Shown piece after piece: positions 32,801 through 44,800 of a stretch of 64,000 nt of DNA. Every line of letters begins with the position of its first letter. Position 1 is the first letter of the stretch. Position numbers and translations under genes: made by a program. The notes beneath the pieces were generated by a model, which searched no databases, was not told the DNA's origin, and worked only from the letters and a program-made list of their open reading frames with translations. The stretch is from Heligmosomoides polygyrus polygyrus (Eukaryota; Nematoda; Chromadorea; Rhabditida; Heligmosomidae): assembly GCA_947396885.1 (NCBI GenBank), contig OX377203.1, forward strand, positions 6,448,001 through 6,512,000, given 5' to 3'.

Positions 32801-35800
32801 ATGAAAGACTCGATGCCATACCGGAAACACTGGCAGTTTTCAATTTGGCTGAAACGAAATCAGTTCGTGAAAAACGGCAACTATTTTTGCATCACACTCA
32901 CCACTGGACACCATTCGCACGGTCGGATAAAGCAGCTCTGTGCTCTCCGCGAGCCCGACCAACGAGAGGAAGCCGACTCTCTCCTCGGCGGTCGCCTTGC
33001 TCTCTAGCGGTTTTAACGGCTCGACGAGGATACGGAAGCGTGAAAGCGTTCGCAGATTATCATGGACATTCTGGAAAAGCCGAGATTCTGGAGCATCAGC
33101 AGCAGAGCTTCAGTCGAACACAGACACACCTCTTCCAGTCCTCGTCCATCGTCCTGATCCAACCGTCGATCGAGCATCACTTCAAGTTGGCCAGCCTTGA
33201 GGCTGGCTACACCGAGAGGCTGAGCAGTGAGCAGCGAGAGCCTGGTCGAGGTGTCCTCGATGTAGGCCGCGGACGGCATCGGATAGAAGTGCGCCTGTAT
33301 CGGCAGCTTGTCGAGCTGCCTTCGACGCCGGATGATCTGGAAATGGATGTTCAGAAGGAGGATGGCTCTGGAGAGCGCCTCAAGACAGTGTACCTGCATG
33401 CCGTTCAGATCCGTATATAGGTCATCTACGCTCTGAACGTTCGTATTCATCCTCATGGCTAGCTCGAAGTTGCTACTGGTTCTAAAAAGACATCTATCGC
33501 CTCCAGCAGGATACGATTGATGGAAGTTCAATAACGATTAAGAGTACCGTGCAGAAACCGAAGTTGAAATCAACGGACATAACGCTACGCCAAGTGGCGT
33601 CTGCAGATTCATACCACTTTCATGACAAATTGGACACTTTTCAAACAAAATTCGACATTTTTCCAAGCTATCATGAACGATGTTTCGTCAGTTTCTCTCA
33701 GCTCTTGCCCAGAATTGGATCGACCCTTTATTAGGATTACGTCTCGGCGATGTCGCCTTCGTCAGAGCCAGGAAAAGTCGAGTTCATCTGAAAAAGAGCA
33801 ACTCGCCCAAACGCCACTTCATTCTACAGGAGTAAATTTTCAGTCAGAATCCTCCAGAACTCTCTCCAGTAGGATAGAATGGCGTTTGAGCGTGTAGTTT
33901 TTCAGATGAACACGACTTTTCCATGCTCTGACAGAGGCGACATCGTCGAAACGTAAGCCTAATAAAGGGTCGATACCAATTTTGATCCACAGCTGAGAGG
34001 AACGTGTGGAATATCATTACGAACAATACCAAGATTTGTGGAAAGTCGGACGACGACAATCATGATGCTTTTGAAATCAAACTGAACCTCTTCCAATCTT
34101 AGGACGAGCTTTTTCCACATCCGAGGCTCTACGAGACATAATGATTTTTCGCCCAATGAAACTTCAGTATGAGTTTCTCTGGATTTTTTTTTAAATCGTT
34201 TTTCCTAAGAAGTGAACAAATTATTTGAAATTTTATAAGAGCTCTAATTTCTCAAAGAAAAATAATTAATTAAATTTGTTCTAAAGCGTAGGAAAATAGC
34301 AAATTTTAACATAATTCAATGTTTTCCGTTCAACTGAACAACGTTTATTTACTAGTCCGACGAATATGACCTAGAAACAATTGTGTTGTATTTCTGTTAT
34401 TGTTATAAGCCTTGTTACTTTCGATTAAAGCGCCTATGTGTGCAATAAGGGCGCGTGTAGCGCAGTCGGAGGAGGCGCCGACTGTCGCCTGCACCCGATA
34501 CCAAGTTCCCGGTTCGGATTTCCCGCCCAGGCAAACCAAGCCTTTCTGACCCTCCGGGGTCGGCGAATTGGTACCAGACTTGTCTGGGAAGGATAGAGCG
34601 CTGACTTGTTCATCGACTGGCCACCGCAAGTCATTGTATGGCCAAACACGCATTCAAATCGCCTCCACGACATCCCGTAGAAGTAGAATGCGTGGCGCAT
34701 CCCAAGAGGGATTGAGTAACGCCGTCCTTTATCCATTATGTGCGCAATAAATAGATAAATAAGTACTGAAAGAATAGGTCGCGCCGCGCCCATGACTAGG
34801 TCGTCGCGAATTGTATTTGATTGATAGTAAAAGTTCTGTTTTAAAAATTCGTGAAGTAACACCGATATAAACGGAAAAACATTCTCACATCCCCGTTTCA
34901 AGTAAGCACATTTGCACAATCAATCAAATAAAAATCGCGACGATCTAGTATAGTGCATGGCGCGATCTCCTAAGATATAAGATATTAAATGACTGCTACC
35001 TTTCTGCGTTTTAAAACAAAAATGTAGTCATAGTATCATTATTTTTCCTTAAAAGATGAAACTTGTACAAAATTTCGAAAAATTTGTTCATGTATTTGAG
35101 CAGGTGAATCAAAGAATTTCAAGGAGAGTCGTATTTTACTAAATTTTCACGAACAGAGAATTATTATAACTTTCTCGGAGAGTTCATTTATTGCGGAAAA
35201 ATCTTGTTTTATTTTGGAAGGTGTTCAGTTTGATTTCAACAGTGTTAAGCTTGTTTAGAAGGCTTCCGATTTGATATTAAAATTGTCCAATTTTACGTGA
35301 AAATAGAATAGTATACCTCGTTTTGTGTTGGTTTTGAAATATGTCAAGCCTTCAATTCGAATAAAAACAGCAGATGCTATATGGCGTGGCGTCCACGGTT
35401 CCGTTTTTACTACTGTAGGGTATCCCACCCCCTCCTCCCCCCCCCCCCGACTAGGAGAGTGCAATGATGACCACCAACTGGTTTGAAGCCGACAATTGGT
35501 CTTTGAAACACGAAGACGTGCTCGAGTTTTAATCACAGATGTCCAAGAGTTGTCATCGAGGCATTTTATTCTCCACAAAGACAGACGAACATGAATGCAA
35601 CATGTACAGAAGGCCTCATAAGCACGGGCATTCACGGAAAAGAGCTCAGCATCGATGATCAGAACCTGACTAGGATAGCGAAAGGTACACCATGCGCATA
35701 ACCCATATCGTCAAATTCTACACAGAATGGTCGTGGTCTCACTGCACACGGTCAGCTTATCAGAAAGGAGCTTCTGATTCTGATAGAATTTCAGCAGTAG

Positions 35801-38800
35801 CACCTCTCAGCTGTTTGTCCACGACCATGATCGACAATTTAGAATTTGGTCGTGGACAAACAGCTGACTGTCATCAGAGAGTCGCAACTGCTGAAATCCT
35901 GTCAGGATCAGAAGCTCCTCGATGAGCTGACCGCGTGCGGTGAGACTACGACCATTCTGTGTAGAATTCGGCGTCTTGGGCCAAGCACACGCTTTACTTT
36001 TCACTATTGTAGTCACGTTCTATTCGTCGATGTTGAGCTCCCTTCTGTAAATACCTCTGCTTAAGAAGCATCCTGTACATCATGTCTTCACGCTGTTTGC
36101 CTCTATGGAGAACAGAATGCCTCAATGACAATTCTTAGCCATCCGTGACAGAACCTTGAGGACGCCTCAGGCTTTCGAACACCATCTGTTAACTCTGAAC
36201 TGATCGGATGCCATGAATGCGCTTTCCTCGTTGAGGGTGGGAGCGCTTACAGTAGTCAAAAAGATCATCCGCTGCTTTCATTCAAACTGCAGACTTGACC
36301 TATTCACAACGGATCAAAACAAGACAAACCAGTAGACGCCACTTGGCGTCTTGGCGTGGCGCGATGTCAGCAGACGCCACGACTCCACCGTGTGCTGTCC
36401 CCTCATCAACTAGGAAACCGTTTCTAAGCGGCGTAGGAGAGAAGAAGCGTTATGTTCATAGTCTGCTATTAGGTCGCTATCCAATTCGTGTAAATCGATG
36501 ATTGTCAAACGTTTTGGCATTGTCTCCTTCTTCGGAGCCTCAAACTTGGGTAATTAAACACGGTTCAATTACCCAAGTTTGAGACCGCAGCAGTAACAAT
36601 TTTGGCTCTGCTAAACAGTCAGTCTAAGAGAATAAAAACCTTAAAATGCCAAGATTCATGAAAACCTTGTCTTCTTTGTTAATCATACACTCTCGCAGCC
36701 GACCTCTTCACACTATATGTGACGGAGTTATCACTGCCCGTGCCTCCGTACGTGCGTCCTTGTGCACTTGCACCTGTCCTGTGGAGTGTGTCCAAGCGTG
36801 GCCTTAGGCCTGTGTTATACTCCCGCGGGAGCGTCCGCGGACGAAAGGTGCACCTCAGGGGTGTGCGTTAAATTTTTTTCGGTAAATTTTTAACGACTAA
36901 TTTTTAACGAAAAATTTTTGCGTTAAAATCGGTAAATTCGGTAATTTCGTTAAATAAAATTTCCTTTAGCTGCAGTAAGTTTGGCTGCATTTCTGTTTGT
37001 AAAAAGTTAGATCTTTTTCCTTACTGATTTTTTTCGACTTCATCTGTGTAGCAGTTATATGAATACATCTTCACCTTTACATGACAACTTCATCTATCAT
37101 CAACAAAATTGATAAACGAGAAAAATCATTCAGATTCCAATACCAAACAGTAACGACAAGACTCCAAAAATAACAAATTTCATACTATGCCTAGTTTGCT
37201 TAGCTTCTGGAAAGTCGTTGATCTTCTGGGAAGATCCAAAGTGCTATGCACCACAGCTCAACGTTTTTGAGCGTTTTCGTTCTTCCTGACATAACTTTTT
37301 ACAGAACCTAAGTTCGCTAGGTAGACTTTTACAGCCTGTATTTTATAGTGCTGACATAATTGTTTCGGAAAACTACAAAGTGATTTAATAAAGAACCAAG
37401 CAGTGACAGCAACGAGTTCATTGGTACAGTTATCTTTGTAAGATTTTTGCGAAGTCCATAGATCTGCCTGTTTCACATAAAGGTTCTTTTTGTCTCACAA
37501 GATCCTGCTCTCACTGTAAACGAAAACAGAGAAGCGAATAAACAGCCACGTACGGTTGACCAAAAAAGCATGTTTCTTGCTCTACATGTAGTAGTCAGTA
37601 CTCCACTTTGCCTTTCTCCTCCCTAATCCCTCCAAATAGAATTCGCCACTGTCTGTCACTCTTTTACGACTCTTCATCAATTGACCACTCGAATTTTGTT
37701 TTCGAAGCACCTGGTACCATACTGTACAGCATATTTGCTAAAGAGTCGAACGTGTACTGCGTTGTTCAATTTCTTCCCGATTTTGTAGGGCCCGTATTGG
37801 ATTGACAAACGGTATTATAGAATCGCAAATTCGCAATAGATAACAAAATCCATGGAAGTAAAGAAATTTTTTGTTTCAGCCAGAACTGACACTGTGAAGG
37901 TATGCTTTTTCCGTAAAACTTCTAAAATTCTTCATGCAATAGATTGCGTGTAAAGTATCAGTTTTTTGGACTAACTTCATATAACTGACGAAGAGTGGTC
38001 GCTATCTCTTTTTTATTTTATTTTATTCCTTTCATCTACATATGTTCATTGTTTCACGTCTATACTGACTGTGCTTCTCCCAAAGAAAATTACCAAGAGT
38101 GCACACGAGGAAAAGGTTTAGAAAAATCGTTAACATGCCTGGCATGTAATTCAAAAAGCGAAGTGTTACCAGCACCTATTTTCCCCGTTGTTTGTGTTTT
38201 TAGCGTTTTCTTCACGACTTCACTCATGAACTAAATACCATAAAATGCTTGAAAACTGACTGGTTGAGAATTACGAAAAATTAACGTATACCAATCATTT
38301 GCGAGAGGAAACGGCTAGAAAGTCAAGAAATACGAAATGACTGTATGGAAAAGTGAGACACACGCAAATAAATTGGTTAACGAGCAAGAAAATTCCAACA
38401 TTTCTCGAATCATGAATACGATCTCGACTGCCCGTTTTCACTGATTCGAGCATAGAAGGCTCCCTCGATATCGCAACCATACTTCAAGAGCTCATCCAAA
38501 AAATTGTTCGAAATGCATTTACATGAAGAAGAGGTAAAATTTCAAAAATGGTGTGTAGAATGTCGTTAATGCAATTTAACGGAAATTTTCGTCGTTAAAT
38601 TTCGTTAAATGTTTTTAACGAAAAATGCCGGTAAATCCGGTAAATCGGTAAATCGTTAATCGTTAAACGCACACCCCTGGTGCACCTGCGACGGCGAGCG
38701 TGGCGGGGTGCGGCGATTGGCCAGGTGAGGGATCTCGGCGCGATTCCCGCCCTTCCGCGGATGCTCCCGCGGGAATACAACTGAGGCCTTAGGCCCCGTT

Positions 38801-41800
38801 TATACTTCATCGCGGCGCGACGCGGTGGCCACGCAATGAGGCCAAATTGATCGATCGCGTCGCACAATCAATATGGCCACTATACGTGGCGTCGGATCGC
38901 GCCGCGACCAAGTACATATAAACGGGGCTTTAGGCTTAAACATCGGGCATCGGCATATGGGCATGATGACGGACGTCCGTGGTAACAAATGAATGGTCCT
39001 GGTCGCGAATGTGGACAGCACGGAGAGGATATCGGAGTGTATTGGTCAATCAGCGCCCGGAATCATCAACGAAGGAGTTGGTGAATAGCCACAGATTCAC
39101 CTAACCGGTTCCCTACTAGAAACTTACCGGCCCACGAAGGACACGGTGAAGGATGCCGTGCCGCGCATACGTCCGACTACACTTGGCAGCACGCCCAACT
39201 CGCTGCCACTGGGCCAGACATTAGCAGTGGAGCGTTACCGGTACTTTACCGCGTAGATTACCCGACGCTCTAGCCCGGTAACCGTTACAACTGTTTTCAC
39301 CGGAAACCTACCACGCCGCGTGTTGACAAATCGCCGTACGTGACGGTTTCGCGGTAAATTCTATCGTTATCGGCCGGTAAACCTTTGATGAATCCGGCCC
39401 CAGCAAGATGTCAGTCACAGCACATGAAATGTCGATGTCCTGATTGGCTAGCGCATTTCTGGTGAACGTTCTGATTCGTTATGATTAGCTAACGGGCTCC
39501 CACTTCCTAACGCTGTCCACAATCACGACATGGACTGCTCCCGACTGATGAGAACCTTCCAACACCCAACGGTTTCCATTATCGATTGATATTGATCAGC
39601 TGATCCTATGGACGTCACACACCTTAGAGGCAGCACTGCTAGGAATACAGTCAAGAGATGTGAGATAACCACAAGTTTTCCAAGAATCACGGATGCACAC
39701 ACGGACGCAGGGACATATTTCCAGTGCCCATACACAGTTCGAGCTGATAAGAAGTTGGTAAAACGTACCGTATATCCACCTCGTTCACTATCTCAATGGA
39801 AGGTGCTCCTTCGACCAGCGAGTACACTTGCAGAATCTTTAGATTCTTCGGTCCGACCACATACACTTTCTTCATAATGGGACCGCTTACCTCCTATAAT
39901 TGAGGACTTTCTAGCAGAAAAGGGAGAAAATAATGTAGATAAACCAGTCGTACCATAAATTCCTGCTCATCAGCGGGCAGTTCCTTCGCCTCGGCGTCTG
40001 GGAGGAACAAATAGGCACCGGACAAGTTATCGCCGCCTTTATTGTTGACTGAAACGATAGTTTTAAGGGAATTTTAGCTTACTTGAACTACGAAACATTG
40101 TCACCATAGTCATTCTAGTAGATGAAAAGCAAAACAAAGTGTGGTTTGGACCCACTTTTACCCTTCGGTCGCGCGCCATAGTGAACAAACTGCACATTCA
40201 AGTCGACCTTAGAGTGACCATTAGGCGTTACAGCCTAAATATATGCACCTAAACTAGTCTTTCAAAGAACTGTCACTGCAGACACACCTGTAGGAAACCG
40301 GAAAAGCCGCTGAATGTAGCTTCCAGTTGCGAATTCTTCAGCGAAAACGTGTCCGTTCCCGTCATCGGTTCGAATTTGAAGCCGCTGAACCAGCAGCATT
40401 TAAACATGAAACACTTAAATGCACGAGTCGAACTGATTTCCGATGCAAAAATCTCTACGGTGCTCAACGGAATGTTGGCCCTTGCGCAAATAAGAGATGC
40501 CTTCGTTGATTCCTGTGCACAGACTCGACAAAGGACCGAGCTCCAGGAGGTGGTCAATTCTGACGCAGTCCCATCGCTTTAACTAGGAAAGGGTTTCGAC
40601 ATCCCATGGAACTTCAAATGGAGACCAGGGCCATTAGGAAGAGCTCGGAATGCTATGGGATATGGGAGTCGAAATTGCAAAATGAAACTCCCGAGCGAGT
40701 TGTGCCTTGCTGAAGTTGGATGGGCCGGTCTGCAGCTGGCCGTGGGAAAGAGAAGGCACGAGAGCGGTGAGGGATGAGGGCTCGTAAGAATGGTCCGACA
40801 GCGACGGTGGAGCAGGGGTGGTGCTTGGGCTCGCCAGGTGTGAAGTAGTTGCTTCTGTTCCCATGGCTGCCGAATTCGTTGCACGTCAAGATCTATCTTT
40901 GAAATGACCTTTTATTCTAAATTGCGGCACGTAGCTGATTAAACAGCCGGTAAAACTATCACACATGCTTGTAAAAATGCTCGAAGGCAAAAAACTGCTA
41001 TGGTGACATTTTTATTTACCCTTTATTGGTAAAAATGACATAGTGAATGAAGAAAATTCGGATCTATCCTAGTCCGGGGGCCACATAAGTAGAAAGTGTT
41101 ATATGTAACAAATCCACTTAAGACTTACCGAGCGGCCTCTACGGAACAACATAGGACCTAAACAAAAAAGTCACAAAGAAAAAATTACATTTGTTGCAGT
41201 TGTAAGCAGGCAAAGTTGTGTGCCCTCCTCACCATGTTGAATCCTGGTTATGACATGTCAGGCGGTGGTCAGCACGTGGCAAGCGGCTTCATGCGCCCTC
41301 CTCACCATGTTAGATCCTGGTCATAACATGTCGGCGGCGGTCAGCACGCGGCATGCCTCCATTCCGTCGCTCTTTGCCCGCCGAGACGGTTGTAAACCAC
41401 GGCGATTTTTTATTTTTTTTTCTGTTTGTTCGTTCGTTTTTGGTTTTTTTAGGTTCCAACTCGTTCTCTAGGAGCCGCTCGGTAAGTCTCAATTCATTTT
41501 ATTACCTACATTTTAGTTATGTGGCCCCCCGGACTAGGATAGATCCGAAAATTCAGTAGATCAACGTCATTTCGGTCTTCCACATCGAACAAGAGTGAAA
41601 TAGATCAAATTCTTGCTTTGTTCCATAAATGATAAAGTTGTTAAGAACACTCTCAGTTGTTCAATATAAGATTTTGACTGCACTTTTGTGCAAAATAGTA
41701 AATAAAAATGTCACCATACAGTTCTTTTTACCTTCTAGCATTTTTGCAAAGGTGTATCACAGTATTACCGGCTATTCAATCAAACACGTACCGTAATTCA

Positions 41801-44800
41801 GAATAAAAGGCCATTTCGAAGATAAATCATGTTGTGCAAAAACAACGGCAGCCATGGAAAGCGAACCAACGACCTCACACCTAACGATCCGACGCACTAC
41901 CCCTGCGCCACCGCGACCGCACGCAGATCATTCTTACGAAGACCTCATCCCTCAGCGCTCTCGCGCCAGCTCTTGCGCACGGTCAGCCTCCAGCCCGGCC
42001 CAGCCAACTTCGACAGGTAACAACTCAACCTTGCAAAACGGAGTTCAACCTTGCAATTTTGACACCCCATATTCGTAATCAGCATTCCGAACTCTTTCCA
42101 TTGACCCTGTTGTTCACTTCAAGTTTCATGGGAGGTCGTAACTCTTCCCTAGTCAGCACCAAGTGTTCAAAATTTGGTCCATTTCGCTCAAATCGGGTGG
42201 GCCAAACCTGTATGAACTTGCATTGCTCTAGTAGACAATGAGCAATCGCAGGTTTATCTCCATACAGGTTTGTCCTTCCCAACTTGAAGTGTAGGAGAAA
42301 TACAGCCTTCTACACCCCCCTAAATCCACCATAAATCTCACCTGATCTCCATACTAGCCTTCGCTGATATAGTCGCCAGTGAAGGCTTCTGATCAGCCGC
42401 TGATGCAACGACTTCGTACACACTGATACCGAACGGGGTTTGACCAGCAACGAAGCACAGCTGAAACGAGAGCGGTACCTCTTTTTCGTAGTAGCAGTAG
42501 TTAATATGGCCTGCATGCGGAGAGGAGGGAGAGGGGGTGCACCAAACCAGCCAAACTGCATCGAAGGAGATTGTCACCTAAAGACACCACGGGATTGTTT
42601 AGGCGATGCGCTGCTCTGATCGGTTAGCGCGTTCCTGTTCCTCACGATGGTCACATTGACTACTAGTCCCCTCAAAGACCAAGCAAGACACTCACTGGAC
42701 GAGAGCCGTTACCGACTGGATTCCGCGGGGTGTGAAGAGCACACCAGAAGCCCACCAACGCGTTGGTCGGACTTCTTCGTGAAACCTTTCCCTCCCTGAA
42801 CGACCGCTATGATGCTCTTCGTGTCCCTCGAGTGAGGAGTATTAATTAGAGCACTCTGGCACGCGACAGGGACGAATGGAGAGGCTGCTGGCGCACGCTC
42901 GAGCAGGTCGACGGTCAGCGGGACGACAGATGATACAGGTGGTACCCTCAAAGATCTCAACAATGCTCACCTCGTACACATCACTCGCTACCAGGTGGTT
43001 GTCACGAAGTTCGATCACCGGTGACAGCTGCTGTTGTACCTGAAACAGAAGAAGAAGAATGAACTTCTCTCTCCTACGGCCTGCGGCATCGCAAGCATTC
43101 CTTTACAAACTGTTAAAAAAAAAAAACAAAGATCAAAGGAATGAACTAATCCTGAAGACAATGATTCCGATAGCTCCGATGGCTGATTTCTATTGAAATT
43201 CAAACAACTCGGACCTAAGAGTCAACAAAAACTGACAAGCATGAAACCTACAGACATTCCAGACAGACAACATGGCGCCGAAACACTGACTTTATTCATC
43301 TAACTGCTATTTTCAAATGCTTTCTATGTGATCTAGATATCTGACGCTTCTAGAGACCTGGCTGCCCTCGCTATTAAATACCTAATCAAGATGAAATGTG
43401 ACTAGAGAAAGCTAGGGGTCGAATAAGGCAAAAGAAAACCAAACCGCACCTCTTTCCCATCAAGCGCCTTCACAGCCGCATCTCGCGAACTCACATGAAT
43501 ACACACCGGCTCGTCTCTGGATCTCGACAACGTGTTGAACAGCACGACGAACCTTCAAAGTCTTCCGGTGTGACAACAACGCAGGAAAATGCAGGGTCAG
43601 AGCAATTATGTCATTAAAAAGGTGCAGTTCAAGCTAATTGGGAGAATCTGTATGAACCTATGTTGATCTATCGGATCCTGCGCCAAGTTAGGTCGCATGG
43701 ATTTGTCCATCACAAGTAATCTGCAGCTTCAAATCTAAGAAGTGGAGCGGTACAACTCACTGTCCAACTCGATAGCTGAGCCTTGTAGGCAGTGAATGCT
43801 GCTCTTTTCGGGACTCGTCGAGCTCCAGATTCGTCGTGGACACACTCTCGGCGTTGAGTAGATCGCTGATGGCTTCGGAAAGCACTTTTTCGGTTCCTTG
43901 CAGGGCTTCGAGCATTCTGAATTCATCACGGGCATGACTCAACTTTGACAGGGAGCATATCGGCATAATTCATATTCCAACAAGGCATACTTCAGGCAAA
44001 CTATAGAAGAGTATTTGATTATCAATTAATTCAAAACTTCATAGGAAAATCTCACAATTTATATTCGCTCAGCTTTCAAAGCATAAAACATTAAAAGTTA
44101 TACCATTTTCACGTCAAACTGGACATTCTTGAAATCAAATTAGACACTTTAGCGTCAAATTGGACACTTTTCTAACCGAGATTAATGCTTTTGAAATCAA
44201 GTTGTTCCTTTTCCAGATGAAAGCGAAAGCTTTCCAGCTTTCTCTTTAAACGCTATCCAACACGGTTAGAATAGAAGCGTTTGAGGAAAGCTAGTGCAAG
44301 TTTTCTTAAACAAAAAAAGAGCTATATATCTATCCAAACTCAACAATTTAGTATTTTCTTTAAAAAAAGTTTCAATCCACCCAACAAGTGCACACACGCT
44401 ATAAATCTTATAGAAATTTCATTTTAAGGAAAAATAATGAGCTCAAATTTGTTTTTTTAAGCGCAAAAAGGCACCAATCATTTAGTGTGCTAAAAAAGGA
44501 GATCGCGCCACGCACTCGACTAAATCGCCGCAAACAGTTTTCGCTATCAATCGACTATTACTCGATTGATAGCGAAAATTGTTTGCGTGGCGTATCACAG
44601 ATCTGAGTGATACAACAAGGAGAGCTACAAAAAACACATATTCTTTTCAAACTAATGCTTTTATTTCTTTTTTTTAATTTCCTCGTTTCTAAAAAAGGTA
44701 GAGAAATAATAGAGAATGGAAGGGAGAAAGGAAAAATAAGGCATCTGCTGATACCATCACACTAGCTAATCAATCCAATTATCATAAGGATTTAGGTCAA

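Larger units (their letters stand above)
33612..35312. mobile_element. FB-A copy 5, with two nested insertions, intron 25
   Basis: The left-end units at 33618-33665 (CAAATTGGACACTTTTCAAA) are separated from the next FB-A sequence at about 34060 by a foldback, and again by SINE copy 3. The right end (35215-35312) has TTTTGGAAGGTGTTCAGTTT and ATTGTCCAATTTTACGTGAA units. The 34780-34965 module includes CGCGCCGCGCCCATGAC and its inverted partner. Confidence 0.7.

Noticed and set aside
35700..36064. 72-77-codon frames on both strands
   Set aside because: Products of the symmetrical foldback at 35700-35992.
37995..38234. 79-codon frame inside the hAT element as a transposase remnant
   Set aside because: It begins with hydrophobic residues and has no BED finger or hAT dimerisation motif I recognise.
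40579..40889. Overlapping 76-101-codon minus-strand frames
   Set aside because: They lie in the FB-G arm within mannosidase intron 21 and recur as the inverted arm at 41818-42080.
42479..42577. Extension of mannosidase exon 21 upstream ([10 protein letters not shown])
   Set aside because: The frame is open, but no acceptor there has the right phase. Starting at 42478 keeps phase and gives VYEVPLSF, which fits the family.
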